Of a stretch of 64,000 nucleotides of DNA, positions 18,701 to 27,905 are shown in pieces. The translations under genes were made by a program, and so were the position numbers. The stretch covers positions 1 to 64,000 of the forward strand of contig NZ_CDBY01000023.1 of assembly GCF_000820125.1 (NCBI RefSeq). Reading direction: 5' to 3'. How positions within the stretch are numbered: the first letter of the stretch is position 1; each line of letters starts with the position of its first letter. The notes beneath the pieces are model-generated. The model was not told where the DNA came from. It ran no database searches and saw only the letters and a list, made by a program, of their open reading frames with translations. This DNA comes from Aeromonas simiae. Lineage in GTDB: Bacteria > Pseudomonadota > Gammaproteobacteria > Enterobacterales > Aeromonadaceae.

Positions 18701-20587
18701 GCACTCCTCCAAATCGAGCGCCTTGCCGGTGAAGATCATGGCAAAGTCGAGGATCCAGAACCGCTCACCGGCGCCGTTGCGTATCTGGTAAGGGGTCTCG
18801 CCGATCACGCGCAGCCCCATGTTCTCCAGCATCGGCAACACGTCGGAGAGGTGGATAGGCTCATGCTGTTGGAACAGCTTGAGGCGCACCTTGCGCGCGT
18901 CGCTCTCCTCCTGCGGACGGTAAAACTGCATACCGAGCGGGCTCTGCTCATCGAGCGCCTCGAGCTGGATGATGTCGGCCACGGCGGAGCCCGGCAGCAC
19001 CTCCTCTTTATACGCGCGCGGGAAGGCGGCGCTGAAACGGCGACGCAGGGTATTGCCACGGGCCTCGCCAAAATGGGAGAGCAGCACGGCATCGAGGCGA
19101 TCGTCCCAACTGCGAGCCGCTTCGATCAGGTTGTTCTGGATCTCGTTCACATCCACATCCACGTTGTTGTTGTTGACGCGCACTATGTAGTGGGTGCGGG
19201 CCAGCACCCCTTCGGTGAAATAGACGTTGAACTCCACCTCCTCCTGGCTACCGAAGTAGTGCTGCAGGATCTGCTGGGTCTTGACCCGTAGCGCGGTGTT
19301 GTAACGCTCCTTGGTGACATAGACCATGCAGGAGAAGAAGCGGCCATACACATCGCGGCGCACAAACAGCCGCAGCATGTCGCGCTCTTGCATCTCCAGC
19401 ACGCCGAGGCCGGTATCGAGCAGCTCGCTCTCGCTGGCCTGGATCAGCTCGTCACGGGGATAGGTCTCGAGCACGTTGAGCAGCGCCTTGTAGGCGTGGG
19501 AGCCTTTCTCAAAGCCCGAGGCCGCCATGATGCGCTCGACCTTGCGGTTGATAAGCGGGATCAGGGTGGCGCTGGTGTTGTAGATGGAGGAGGCATAGAG
19601 GCCGATGAAGCGATCTTCGCCGATCACCTTACCCTGTTCATCGAAGCGCTTGATGCCGATGTAGTCGATGTAGGCGGGGCGATGCACCCGTGACTTGCTG
19701 TTGGATTTGGTGAGGATCAAGAGATCCTGGCTCAGGGCCGCATGACGGGCGCTGGCCGGCATGGCCCCCAGACGCATCCCCCCCTCCTTGACCGAGTTCT
19801 TCATCAATCCCAGACTCGAGCCCGCCACCGGGGTGATCTCGTGATCCCCTTCCACCGTCTTGACGTCATAGCGGCGATACCCCATCAGGGTGAAGTTGTG
19901 CGCCGCCACCCACTTGAGAAACGCCACCGCCGAATCGATCTCCTCACGCGCATTCGGGCAGGCTCGGGTCGGTAGTTCGTCGATGATGGCTTGCAGCTTA
20001 TCTTGCATCAAAAGCCAGTCCCCCACCGCCAGCGCCACCTCATCAGCGACCGAGTGCAGCTCGGTGGCAAGGGCCGCCATCTGGGCGTCGTCGGTGAGGC
20101 GATCGATCTCGATAAGGAAGATGGTCTCGACCGATGTCTGGCCATCGGTGTTGCCCATGCCGAGGATCTCGCTCACCTCCCCCTCTTTCCCACGCACCAG
20201 GTGCAGCGGCTGGTGCAGCATCATGTGCGCAGTGATGCCGAGGCGCTTGAGCGCCATGCGAAAGGAGTCCACCAGAAAGGGGCTGTCCGGCACTATCATC
20301 TCGACGATGGTGTGCGGCGATTGCCAGCCATGACGCGTCAGCTCCGGGTTGTAAACCCGGATCCAGGGGCCAGCGGATGTGCGCTCATTGAGCGCATTCC
20401 ACAGGCTGATGGCCGCACCGTACAGGTCGCTGTTGTTGCGATCGACGAGATCGTCGCTGCCCATGTTGCCGTAAAGCTTGGCAACAAAGCGCTCCACCAA
20501 GGGGGCGCGGGTAGCAGACACTTTCTGGGAGATAAGCTGGATAACGTTTTCAAGCAGGACGGAAATGGGGGCGTCTTTTAATGCCAT
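15749..20587 (-). CDS. gdhB: Large (180-kDa class) NAD-dependent glutamate dehydrogenase
   Basis: This 1612-residue enzyme converts glutamate to 2-oxoglutarate and ammonia with NAD+ and feeds amino-acid carbon into the TCA cycle. Length and composition match the L-GDH180 family. It has a long N-terminal regulatory region with ACT-like segments, and a central dehydrogenase core with RGGLRWSDR and [14 protein letters not shown]. The NAD-binding part has [14 protein letters not shown], and [11 protein letters not shown] and the long helical C-terminus follow. No frameshift is seen over 4.8 kb. The symbol follows Pseudomonas usage. It is monocistronic, with about 250 bp of upstream non-coding DNA. 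Confidence 0.95.
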   Translation of the reverse strand: MALKDAPISVLLENVIQLISQKVSATRAPLVERFVAKLYGNMGSDDLVDRNNSDLYGAAISLWNALNERTSAGPWIRVYNPELTRHGWQSPHTIVEMIVPDSPFLVDSFRMALKRLGITAHMMLHQPLHLVRGKEGEVSEILGMGNTDGQTSVETIFLIEIDRLTDDAQMAALATELHSVADEVALAVGDWLLMQDKLQAIIDELPTRACPNAREEIDSAVAFLKWVAAHNFTLMGYRRYDVKTVEGDHEITPVAGSSLGLMKNSVKEGGMRLGAMPASARHAALSQDLLILTKSNSKSRVHRPAYIDYIGIKRFDEQGKVIGEDRFIGLYASSIYNTSATLIPLINRKVERIMAASGFEKGSHAYKALLNVLETYPRDELIQASESELLDTGLGVLEMQERDMLRLFVRRDVYGRFFSCMVYVTKERYNTALRVKTQQILQHYFGSQEEVEFNVYFTEGVLARTHYIVRVNNNNVDVDVNEIQNNLIEAARSWDDRLDAVLLSHFGEARGNTLRRRFSAAFPRAYKEEVLPGSAVADIIQLEALDEQSPLGMQFYRPQEESDARKVRLKLFQQHEPIHLSDVLPMLENMGLRVIGETPYQIRNGAGERFWILDFAMIFTGKALDLEECQSRFQEAFAAVWYQRLEDDGFNRLVLGAGLSGRQVSVLRAYAKYMRQTGVSFSQAYIEETLTRYPEIARALFTLFELRMNPALPRDEKAEQACHGDLIACLDQVANLDDDRIIRRYMEMIEATLRTNFYQKEGTGQEKPYISFKLAPATISEMPLPLPKFEIFVYSPRVEGVHLRWGKVARGGLRWSDRKEDFRTEVLGLVKAQQVKNTVIVPVGAKGGFYCKQMPAGASRAAILEEGKACYRLFIRGLLDVTDNIIQGEVIPPQAVVRHDEDDYYLVVAADKGTATFSDIANEISQEYGHWLGDAFASGGSVGYDHKKMGITARGAWESVKRHFREMGVDCQSTDFTCVGIGDMAGDVFGNGMLLSRHIRLVGAFNHMHIFVDPNPDAANSFTERQRLFELPGSTWDDYDQRLISQGGGVFPRSAKSITLSPEMQALLHTDKVSMAPNDLIKALLCLDVDLLWNGGIGTYVKSSKESHGEVGDRSNDGLRVNGGELRARIVGEGGNLGFTQRGRIEYAMQGGRINTDFTDNVGGVDCSDNEVNIKILLNQLVAAGELTLKQRNQLLYEMTEEVAQIVINNAYRQSQSISVTTYRGDEQLKEQQRFIQSLEREGKLDRALEFLPSDEELAERMAAGQGLTRPELAVLVAYGKMVLKEQLNVPEITEDPFFARMLIKSFPTLLQQRFADAMAQHPLRREIVATRVANLLVNDMGLNFASRMKDETGASVAEVALCFAMAREVFGFDALWRAIEALDNRVSADIQREMMFYSRRILRRATRWFLRARNRNWGIEETVAFFRPAFEQLAEHLYEVMEPSEVDEHKESVTRLVGEGVPEALARQVAHMSSLFSALDLAQVAAEQQVEVLRVADVYYRLGARLELHWFLTQINHQPVANHWQAMARSAFREDLDWQQRMLTSVVFEGCKNQGECATILADWITEHEQLLSRWTHMLADFKTTNTHEFAKFSVALRELNLLQLNCRASA

Positions 20588-20843
20588 TGTGGTTTTCCTT
20601 AGCGGACTTCACACCGCACGACGACAGGATGTCGCTCTGGGTACTAGGGTCAGCGCGAGTGTAATCCCAAGCATGCAACATGGCGAGACGAGGTGATAAC
20701 AAGGTGTTAAAAATACGGACAGGATCACAACCTGACTCGTGAGATATGCTACTTGATAAGCAAGATAACAGGTAAAGTCACTGCCTATGTGCGGGTTTTA
20801 CCATATACACGTCGGCAGTGACGGGGGAAGTGTGACTGAGTTG

Positions 20844-21065
20844 TTAATCAATGCGCGACAGCGCCAGGAAGCGATGGTCATCCTGGGTCTTGAGCAAAAA
20901 GCGGCCGTAGATCCCCTCAGGGGTGACGAAAGGGCGCAGCCGCTCGGCGGCCAGCTCCAGCACTGGCCCCTGATCGCTGCGCACGATCAGTTTGCGCGCC
21001 TGCCCCTGGTAGATGCGCAGTACCTCGTCGGCGGGCAGGGTGAGTCGGAAGGTGTACTGTTTCAT
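20844..21065 (-). CDS. DUF2835 family small protein
   Basis: The 73-residue protein begins MKQYTFRLTLPADEVLRIYQ and contains RPFVTPEGIYGRF, the pattern of the DUF2835 family. No catalytic residues are known. It lacks a signal peptide. It lies 40 bp downstream of pepN, past a terminator-like hairpin, so it is partly co-transcribed with pepN or has its own promoter in that gap. Confidence 0.85.
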   Translation of the reverse strand: MKQYTFRLTLPADEVLRIYQGQARKLIVRSDQGPVLELAAERLRPFVTPEGIYGRFLLKTQDDHRFLALSRID

Positions 21066-21073
21066 AGCTCACT

Positions 21074-21100
21074 CAAAAACCAGGGCGGCTCACGCCGCCC
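21074..21100 (-). terminator. Terminator or attenuator between pepN and DUF2835
   Basis: On the minus strand, GGGCGGC-GTGA-GCCGCCC is followed by TGGTTTTTGAG. Confidence 0.75.
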
Positions 21101-21104
21101 CTCT

Positions 21105-23732
21105 TCATGACTGTTGCAGAGCCTTGTCAATCTTCTCGAACAGATCGACCGCCAACCCTGGCAGGGCTGCCAGGCGCGCCAGCTCGGCACGGATCAGGGC
21201 CTTGCGCCCGGCATCGAGCCGCTTGAACTGGATCAGCGGCGTGATCATTCGCGAGGCGGTCTGCGGATTCACCTCATTGAGCACGATGAGCTGATCGGCC
21301 AAGAAGCGATAGCCGCTGCCATCCTTGGCGTGGAACTGCACCGGATTGCTGGCGGCAAAGCTGCCGATCAGCGCGCGCACCCGGTTTGGGTTGCGAATGC
21401 TGAAGGTCGGATGGGCCATCGCCGCCTTGATCTCATCTAGCACCTTGTCTGCCGGTTTGGTGCCAATCAGCCGCAGCCAGTTGTCGAGCACCAGCCCATC
21501 GTGGGCCCACTTGCGTTCAAACTCCGCCAGCAATGGCTCACGGCAAGGCAGCAGGAAGGCATTGGCCACCTGTAGCGCGGCCAGCAGGTCGGTCATGTTG
21601 TCACTTTCACGAGCCTGCACCGCCACCAAGTTATCGGCGCCGGCCCCATCGCGGGCCGCCAGATAGCCCAGCAGTACGTTGCGCAGCGCCCGTCTGGCCG
21701 CCGCAGCGTGGCTTATCTCGAAGCGTTCGGCCTTGAGGCGGGCATGCCAGCTGGCCAGACTCGGCCCAAAGGCCTCGGCCAGTGCCTGTTGCAAGGCTTG
21801 GCGCACCGCATGAATGGCATCGATGTCGGCCTGCTCGAACAGCTCGGCCAGGGTCCCCTCGCCCGGCAGGGTCAGCAGCTCGGCCTTGAAGGCCGGTTCG
21901 AGGCGCTCATCGTCCAGCACGCTGACAAAGCTGGCGAGCAGCGTCGGGGAGAAATGGATGGCTTCATTGCGCTGCGCCCGTGCCACGTTGGCGACCACCG
22001 CCTGGTTGAGCAGGATCTGCGCTGCATCCCAGCGGGCGAAGTCGTTGCGGGCATGGCGGATGAGAAAGGCCAGCTCTGCTTCGCGGTAGGGGTAATCGAG
22101 GCGCACCGGTGCGGAGAAGTCGCGCAGCAAAGAGATAACGGGCGGCTCACTGATCTGTTCAAAGACCAAGGTCTGCTCGTTTTCCAGAATATCCAGCACC
22201 TGGTGCTGCGTCTGACCGCCGATGATAAGCGGCAGCACTCGGCCATCGGCACCGTAGAGCTCGATATCAAGAGGAATGTGCAGGGGGAGCTTCTCGGCCT
22301 GATCCAGGGTCGGCGGCGTATGCTGGGTCACATGCAAGCGCAGCTCTTGGCGCGCCGCGTCGTAGTCACTGCGCACGGTCAGCTCGGGCGTCCCCGATTG
22401 ACTGTACCAGCGGCGGAATCGACCGAGATCGATGGCGGAGGCCTCTTCCATCGCCGCCACAAAATCCTCGCAGGTGGCGGCCGTGCCGTCGTGACGAGCA
22501 ACATACAGGCGCATACCGGCCTGGAACGTCTCCTCCCCGAGCAGGGTGTGCAGCATGCGGATCACCTCAGCCCCCTTCTCGTAGACGGTCAGGGTGTAGA
22601 AGTTGTTCATCTCGATCACCACATCCGGGCGGATCGGATGGGCCATGGGGCCGGCATCCTCGGCAAACTGGGGGCCGCGCATGGTGCGCACGTTGTTGAT
22701 GCGATTGACCGGACGCGATCCCACGTCGGAGGAGAACTCCTGATCGCGAAACACGGTCAGCCCCTCTTTGAGGCTGAGCTGGAACCAGTCGCGGCAGGTG
22801 ATGCGGTTGCCGGTCCAGTTGTGGAAGTATTCGTGGGCGATCACCCGCTCGATGCCGTGATAGTCGAGATCGGTGGCGGTGGCGGGGTTGGCCAGCACGA
22901 ACTTGGAGTTGAAGATGTTGAGTCCCTTGTTCTCCATCGCCCCCATGTTGAAGAAATCGACCGCCACGATCATGTAGATGTCGAGATCATACTCGAGGCC
23001 AAAGCGCTCTTCGTCCCACTTCATCGCCTTCTTGAGGCTCTCCATGGCAAAACCGGCCCGATCCAGATTGCCTTTGTCGACGAAGAGCTCGAGGGCCACC
23101 GCGCGCCCGGATCGGGTGGTGAAGGTGTCGCGCAGCACGTCAAAGTCCCCGGCCACCAGCGCGAACAGGTAGCTGGGTTTGGGGAAGGGATCCTGCCATT
23201 GCACGAAGTGGCGACCACCGTCGAGATCGCCGCTCGCCACCTTGTTGCCGTTGGAGAGCAGATAAGGGTACTTGCTCTTGTCGGCGCTGATGCGGGTGCT
23301 GTAGCGGGCCAGGATATCCGGCCGGTCGAGGTAATAGGTGATGCGCCTGAAGCCTTCGGCCTCGCACTGGGTGCAGAAGGCATCCCCGGATTTGTAGAGC
23401 CCTTCGAGCGCTGTGTTGGCGGCAGGATTGATCTCGGTTTCGATGGTCAGTACAAATTCGGCCGGCAGATTGGCAAGCTCCAGCCCCCCCGAGACCTCCC
23501 GATAATCGGCAAACGGCCTGCCGTCGACGGCAATGGCGCGCAGGATTAACGCCTCCCCGTCGAGTCGCAGCGGCTCGTTGTGTTCACCATTGCGACGAAC
23601 CCGCGAGATGGCGGTAATAAAGGTCTGCTCCTCCCCTAGCTGAATATCCAGATCCAGCGTGTCGATCAGATAGTGAGGAGCCTGATAATCGAGTCGATAT
23701 TTGGCCGTCACGGCCTCGCTATGTTGCGCCAT
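21105..23732 (-). CDS. pepN: Aminopeptidase N
   Basis: The 875-residue cytosolic M1 zinc aminopeptidase has the substrate-anchoring GAMEN motif (NMGAMENKGLN) and the zinc site HEYFH (H300, E301, H304), with the third ligand Glu in KEGLTVFRDQEFSSD. The C-terminal half is the helical M1 domain. The frame is open to 23777, but the ATG at 23732 gives MAQHSEAVTAKYRLDYQAP, matching the E. coli start, so it is preferred. It heads the conserved minus-strand block. Confidence 0.97.
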   Translation of the reverse strand: MAQHSEAVTAKYRLDYQAPHYLIDTLDLDIQLGEEQTFITAISRVRRNGEHNEPLRLDGEALILRAIAVDGRPFADYREVSGGLELANLPAEFVLTIETEINPAANTALEGLYKSGDAFCTQCEAEGFRRITYYLDRPDILARYSTRISADKSKYPYLLSNGNKVASGDLDGGRHFVQWQDPFPKPSYLFALVAGDFDVLRDTFTTRSGRAVALELFVDKGNLDRAGFAMESLKKAMKWDEERFGLEYDLDIYMIVAVDFFNMGAMENKGLNIFNSKFVLANPATATDLDYHGIERVIAHEYFHNWTGNRITCRDWFQLSLKEGLTVFRDQEFSSDVGSRPVNRINNVRTMRGPQFAEDAGPMAHPIRPDVVIEMNNFYTLTVYEKGAEVIRMLHTLLGEETFQAGMRLYVARHDGTAATCEDFVAAMEEASAIDLGRFRRWYSQSGTPELTVRSDYDAARQELRLHVTQHTPPTLDQAEKLPLHIPLDIELYGADGRVLPLIIGGQTQHQVLDILENEQTLVFEQISEPPVISLLRDFSAPVRLDYPYREAELAFLIRHARNDFARWDAAQILLNQAVVANVARAQRNEAIHFSPTLLASFVSVLDDERLEPAFKAELLTLPGEGTLAELFEQADIDAIHAVRQALQQALAEAFGPSLASWHARLKAERFEISHAAAARRALRNVLLGYLAARDGAGADNLVAVQARESDNMTDLLAALQVANAFLLPCREPLLAEFERKWAHDGLVLDNWLRLIGTKPADKVLDEIKAAMAHPTFSIRNPNRVRALIGSFAASNPVQFHAKDGSGYRFLADQLIVLNEVNPQTASRMITPLIQFKRLDAGRKALIRAELARLAALPGLAVDLFEKIDKALQQS

Positions 23733-24055
23733 TATTATTTGCTTCCACGCTTGTATTGACGAAGACGAGGCTGGCATATGGCTGACAGAGGGTCAACCGC
23801 TTTCACCCCTTATGGCCCCACGCTCGACATGCTGGTGGAAAATGGATGGAGATTGGGTTGCAGAGGTGGCCCTCGTTTGTCCTTCGCTTTTTATAATAAA
23901 TACTGGTGTGATGGCATATATTCTCTTCCGACGTCCCTCGCACTTCATGACAACGGTCGCTCTTTTGCCATAACAGCGTGAAGATCAGAGATCGCCACCG
24001 AGATATGGGCCGCAGAGAAATGGTCAGCACAGAGCCCCCATAACCAACCGGCTTA
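23733..24055. other. Intergenic region upstream of pepN
   Basis: About 320 bp of less GC-rich DNA lies between pepN and the DUF429 gene, which point the same way. It should hold the pepN promoter. I see no convincing gene. Short open frames of about 70 codons have no ribosome-binding site or recognisable motif. Confidence 0.6.
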
Positions 24056-24793
24056 TCACGAAGCGAAATGGTAGATCCATCCTTCCTCTTTTAGCATCTC
24101 GGGAGGCGCAAAGACCAGGCTTGGCAGCGCATCACACCTTCCCCCGGCCGCATGTTGCAGGGCCATCAGGGCGCAAAGCGCCGCGTCGTAAGGATCGCTT
24201 CCCGCTATCACGTCTTTCGGCAATAGGGCGTGCAGTGCGGATGTTGCTTGGCCTCTTCTGCCATTAGGCTTCGCCAGTGCCGGATAGGTCTCTATCGCAA
24301 CCATCCCCTCCTGCTGCGGTTGTACCGGTAAGATGGGGATATTCCAGCTTCGTAGCAGTGTCATCGCCAGCGTGGCATTGTTGCCCAGCCGATCGAAGCT
24401 GGCTGAAAGCGGCTTCTTGCCGTAGTGCTGATGCAGCCAGCGCTCGCACTCCCGGTATGCATAGGGGTTGTCGATTTCACGTTCGGGAATGAGGGGGGGC
24501 GCCGTCTCCTGGCCTTGAAGCAGCGCGCATAACGCACGGGGAAAAGCCAGAGGCGCATCCACCCCAAGCGTCACCGCAGGGGCTGATAACACCCAGGAGA
24601 GGCGCTCTTCGCTACGCAGCGCCGGCATCAGCAAATGGGCAAGCGTCGGCGTGGAGCGTGAACTTAATCGAAATGCCGTGGAGATCCCCAACCACTGGAG
24701 GGGCTCGCCACGCCGCCATCCCACTGCGGCGATCGCTTGTGACTGTCCTTGCCAGCCACCGACATCCCAGCCCAACCCGATCGCATCAAACAT
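24056..24793 (-). CDS. DUF429 family protein (predicted RNase H-like fold)
   Basis: The protein has about 245 residues. Features typical of DUF429 are the opening strand (AIGLGWDVGGWQGQSQAIA), the acidic strand GVDAPLAFPR in the middle, IETYPALAKP, and the late DPYDAALCALMAL segment. These acidic positions could form a metal site, but the family's activity is not established. In-frame ATGs exist at 24817, 24799 and 24793. 24793 is favoured by AGGG 8 bp upstream. It stands alone on the minus strand. Confidence 0.75.
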   Translation of the reverse strand: MFDAIGLGWDVGGWQGQSQAIAAVGWRRGEPLQWLGISTAFRLSSRSTPTLAHLLMPALRSEERLSWVLSAPAVTLGVDAPLAFPRALCALLQGQETAPPLIPEREIDNPYAYRECERWLHQHYGKKPLSASFDRLGNNATLAMTLLRSWNIPILPVQPQQEGMVAIETYPALAKPNGRRGQATSALHALLPKDVIAGSDPYDAALCALMALQHAAGGRCDALPSLVFAPPEMLKEEGWIYHFAS

Positions 24794-24859
24794 CCTCATT
24801 ACCCTACGCAGCACCATGGCTGCGCAGGGTAACGGATGGGATCTGGCAGGTGAAGAGGA

Positions 24860-25417
24860 TCAGAAGGATTTCTTGAAGTTAACCAGCGGCAGCAGCGGGA
24901 AGATCCCGTTTTCCGCGTAGTTGGCCAGACCGATCTGCAAGCCATCAAGATGCTTGGTGGCATTGATGAAACCGAGCTGGAAGGTGGTGCGCTCGGCATA
25001 GTTGACCAGACCCACGTTGGCCAGCGCGTTCCCCTTGGCCACGTTGACCGCACCGAAGTTGAGCCCTTCGACATTGTTGGTCAGGTTCACCAGGCCCACG
25101 TTGACACCGGTGTCGTGCCCTTCGTGCCAGTTGGCCAGCCCCAGCGCAACCCCTTTGAATTGGCTGCGCACATGACCGGCGCCAAAGAAGACCCCCAGCT
25201 GAACACCGGTAAAGCTGTCGGTATCGGACAGGCCCAGTAAAGAGATATCAACACCGCTCACATCGCTGGTACGGCCATACAGAGCGGACAAACGCAATCC
25301 CTTGACTTGATTATCAGAGGGCAGGTTCACTCCAGGCAGGGAGAGCTGAACAGGGGTAGTCGCCCAGCTGGGCAGAGTGGCAAACAGCAGCGCCAGAGGA
25401 AGTACACATGCTTTCAT
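24860..25417 (-). CDS. VC2662-like exported repeat protein
   Basis: The 185-residue protein has a signal peptide (MKACVLPLALLFATLPSWA). It is then built of repeats of the form GVxLGLxN about every 14-20 residues (LGLANWHEGH, VGLVNLTNNV, FGAVNVAKGN, VGLVNYAERT, LGFINATKHL, IGLANYAENG). This predicts a small beta-solenoid or surface-associated fold. The upstream frame to 25639 is open, but GGAGATAATA before the ATG at 25417 and the signal peptide fix the start. The function is unknown. The family name comes from recollection of annotated homologues. Confidence 0.75.
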   Translation of the reverse strand: MKACVLPLALLFATLPSWATTPVQLSLPGVNLPSDNQVKGLRLSALYGRTSDVSGVDISLLGLSDTDSFTGVQLGVFFGAGHVRSQFKGVALGLANWHEGHDTGVNVGLVNLTNNVEGLNFGAVNVAKGNALANVGLVNYAERTTFQLGFINATKHLDGLQIGLANYAENGIFPLLPLVNFKKSF

Positions 25418-25583
25418 CGTTATTATCTCCAAACCGTGACGATTCGGGATGCAGTCTACTCCCCTCCCCCAGAACGCCAAGCCACCAGGTGGTGAAGTGC
25501 GACAGGCTACGTCCGGCATTTGCCTCCAGGCGGCGCCAGCCCTAGAATGGCCCCTCGTTTTTCTCATTATCGGGAGATCCCCC

Positions 25584-25796
25584 ATGGAAACCTTCAATCT
25601 GGAAGGACACCCTTTTGTCGAGCTGTGCGATCTGCTCAAGCACCAAGGGTGGGCCGACAGTGGCGGTCAGGCCAAGCAGTTGATCGCCGAAGGACTGGTT
25701 GAGGTGGATGGACAGGTCGACACCCGCAAGCGCGGCAAGATCAGAGCCGAGCAGGTCGTCAACTTCAACGGCATGAAGGTGGTCGTCAAGCCCTGA
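25584..25796 (+). CDS. ybcJ: S4-domain RNA-binding protein YbcJ
   Basis: The 70-residue protein is a single S4 RNA-binding domain. HPFVELCDLLKHQGW, SGGQAKQLIAEGLVEVDG and DTRKRGKI are all S4 landmarks and align along the full length with E. coli YcbJ-type YbcJ (70 residues). Its target is probably rRNA or ribosomal particles by analogy, which is unproven. The start is the ATG at 25584 preceded by CGGGAGA. It is a monocistronic plus-strand gene. Confidence 0.9.
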   Translation: METFNLEGHPFVELCDLLKHQGWADSGGQAKQLIAEGLVEVDGQVDTRKRGKIRAEQVVNFNGMKVVVKP

Positions 25797-26108
25797 GGCG
25801 CGGCCTCAAGCACTCACCTCAGCGAAACGCGCGCCATCGGTTCGTCGCCATCACACGGCGAACCGGTTAGGCGGGCGCTTCCACTTCGCTCGCCCCGATC
25901 ACTTATCCCTCCTCCCCGAATAAGAGCGCGCTCACCTCGGTGTCTCACCCTCTTGCAGGCAACACGCTCTTCCCCTCTCCGACTGCGCTCATCTTCCACC
26001 AGCCACGCCTCCACCCAACAGCTCCGCTCCTATCAGGACGGGGTATCAGCACGCGCATGTTCGCTCTGGGTGTGTTCGATAGAGGGCGTTGATGTTCCTT
26101 CTCAACAA
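25797..26108. other. Intergenic region between ybcJ and mdlB
   Basis: About 310 bp lie between two convergent genes. I see a short GAGGC/GCCTC hairpin just after ybcJ but no poly-U, and no convincing gene. Confidence 0.55.
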
Positions 26109-26132
26109 CAAGGGGGGCCTAAGCCCCCCTTG
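26109..26132 (-). terminator. mdlAB terminator
   Basis: CAAGGGGGGC-CTAA-GCCCCCCTTG is a 10-bp perfect stem just past the mdlB stop. The minus-strand tail is TTGTTGAG. Confidence 0.7.
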
Positions 26133-26138
26133 TCTATA

Positions 26139-27905
26139 TCAGGCGCGCTGCCCGGCCTGCTCACCCGATTGCTCCAGCCAGGCCCCTTGGCTCTGCATCT
26201 CAAACAGACGGGCATAATGACCCTCTTGCGCCATCAGCGTCTCATGCCGGCCTCGCTCCTGCACCCGACCACGCGAGAGCAACAGGATCTCGTCGGCATC
26301 GACAATGGTCGACAGACGATGGGCCACCGCAATGGTGGCGCGTCCACGCCGGGCACAGGCTAACGCGGTGGTCAGCGCGGCCTCGGTCTGGGAATCCACA
26401 CTGGCGGTCGCCTCGTCGAGGATGAGGATCTTCGGATCGCAGGCCAGCGCCCGGGCAAAGGAGAGCAGTTGCCGCTGACCGGCCGAGAGGTTTCGGCCCC
26501 CCTCGTCGAGGGCACTCTCCAGCCCCGCCGGCAATGCCCTGACAAACGCCGCCAACTGCACCTCCTCGAGCACCTGCCAGAGCCGCGCATCGTCGATACT
26601 GGTGCGCCCCAAACGCAGGTTATCAGCCAGGGAGCCGGCAAAGATGAAGGGATCTTGCTGCACCAATCCTATCTGCCTGCGCACGCTGGCCAGCCCCAAC
26701 TGCGCTATGGGGTGACCATCGAAGCACAACTGCCCCTGCGCCAAGGGATAGAAACCCATCAGCAGGCTGATGATGGTGCTCTTGCCGCTGCCGGTATGGC
26801 CGACCAGTGCCAGCATCTGGCCGGGACGCACCGCAAAGCTGACGCCCTCCAGCACGGGGTGAACACCGTCATAGCTAAACCCCAGATCACGGCAACTGAT
26901 CCGCCCCTCCAGTGCCAACGGGCTTCCCACCGTGCTCTCGCGCGGCTCGTCTAGCAGTGAGAAGACCCGCTCACCGGCCACCATGGACTGTTGCAACTGG
27001 CCCAGCTGGTTGGTCATCTCGATGATGGGCTCGATCATCCGCCCTAAATAGCTGATGAAGGCGTAGAGCACCCCCACCTGGATCGGGCTGCTCTGGCCAC
27101 TTTCTCTGGCATAGATGGCCAGCAGGCCGATCAGCACCAGCATATAGAAGAGATCGATAAGCGGGCGCAGCAGCAGCCCGTTGATCTTGAGGCCGCGGAT
27201 CCGGGTAGCCCAGTGCTCGCCATTAACGGCAGAGAACTCCTCGGCAAAGCGTCGCTCCTGCACCATGGCCTGGATCACCGCCATCCCCTGCAACGACTCG
27301 TTGAGACGGCTGTTGATCTCGGAAAGCAGGCTGCGGGTGGTGCGCACCACCGGCACACTCAATCGTTGATAGAGCCACATCACCGCCAGCACGGCCGGCA
27401 GCAACAGGGCACACACCAGCATCAGGTGCAGATCGAGCAGCGCCATCGAGCAGAGGATGCCAAGCAGCAGCACGCACTTTTGCACCAGTTGACCGATCAC
27501 CTGCACGTAGAGGCTCATGATCGCCTCGGTGTCGTTGGTGATGCGCGAGATGAGCGCGCCGGAGCGGTGGCGATCGAAGTAACTGGCCGGCAGACGAATG
27601 GCGGTGGAGAAGACCTGCTCACGCAGCCGCTGCACCACGGACTGGGCAATTCGGTTAAACAGCAGCGACTGGCGGTAAAACCCCAAGGCTGAGAGCAGTT
27701 GCAGGCCGAGATAACCGGCGGCCAGAGCCAGCACGGCGCCCGGCACCATGTTGCGCACCGCCAGATGGTCGTCGATAAAGATCTTGATGAGCAGCGGCCC
27801 CGCCACCTCAGCCATGGTGGCCAGCAGCAGCCACCCCAGCCCGCGCAGCAGCCAGCTCCGATGCGCCATGGCATAGGTCAATAGACGTTGAACGGTCGGA
27901 TTCAC
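26139..27905 (-). CDS. mdlB: ABC exporter half-transporter MdlB
   Basis: This is a fused transmembrane/ATPase half-transporter of about 588 residues. Its N-terminal six-helix domain contains SRITNDTEAI and NRIAQSVVQRL. The ATPase has VGHTGSGKS (Walker A), LSAGQRQLL (signature) and ILILDEATASVD (Walker B). It aligns closely with E. coli MdlB. The frame runs to 27962, but a GTG at 27905 overlaps the mdlA stop as GTGA and has GGAGG upstream, so translation is coupled. It forms a heterodimer with MdlA. The substrate is unknown. Confidence 0.92.
   Translation of the reverse strand: MNPTVQRLLTYAMAHRSWLLRGLGWLLLATMAEVAGPLLIKIFIDDHLAVRNMVPGAVLALAAGYLGLQLLSALGFYRQSLLFNRIAQSVVQRLREQVFSTAIRLPASYFDRHRSGALISRITNDTEAIMSLYVQVIGQLVQKCVLLLGILCSMALLDLHLMLVCALLLPAVLAVMWLYQRLSVPVVRTTRSLLSEINSRLNESLQGMAVIQAMVQERRFAEEFSAVNGEHWATRIRGLKINGLLLRPLIDLFYMLVLIGLLAIYARESGQSSPIQVGVLYAFISYLGRMIEPIIEMTNQLGQLQQSMVAGERVFSLLDEPRESTVGSPLALEGRISCRDLGFSYDGVHPVLEGVSFAVRPGQMLALVGHTGSGKSTIISLLMGFYPLAQGQLCFDGHPIAQLGLASVRRQIGLVQQDPFIFAGSLADNLRLGRTSIDDARLWQVLEEVQLAAFVRALPAGLESALDEGGRNLSAGQRQLLSFARALACDPKILILDEATASVDSQTEAALTTALACARRGRATIAVAHRLSTIVDADEILLLSRGRVQERGRHETLMAQEGHYARLFEMQSQGAWLEQSGEQAGQRA

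Noticed and set aside
15740-19291. 1183-codon open frame on the plus strand opposite the glutamate dehydrogenase gene
   Set aside because: It is antisense to a well-conserved gene in GC-rich DNA, where long shadow frames are common. It has no recognisable domain and a composition full of His, Leu, Gly and Val typical of such shadows.
23778-23981. 67-codon plus-strand frame upstream of pepN
   Set aside because: It has no ribosome-binding site, domain or coding-like composition and lies in the probable pepN promoter region.
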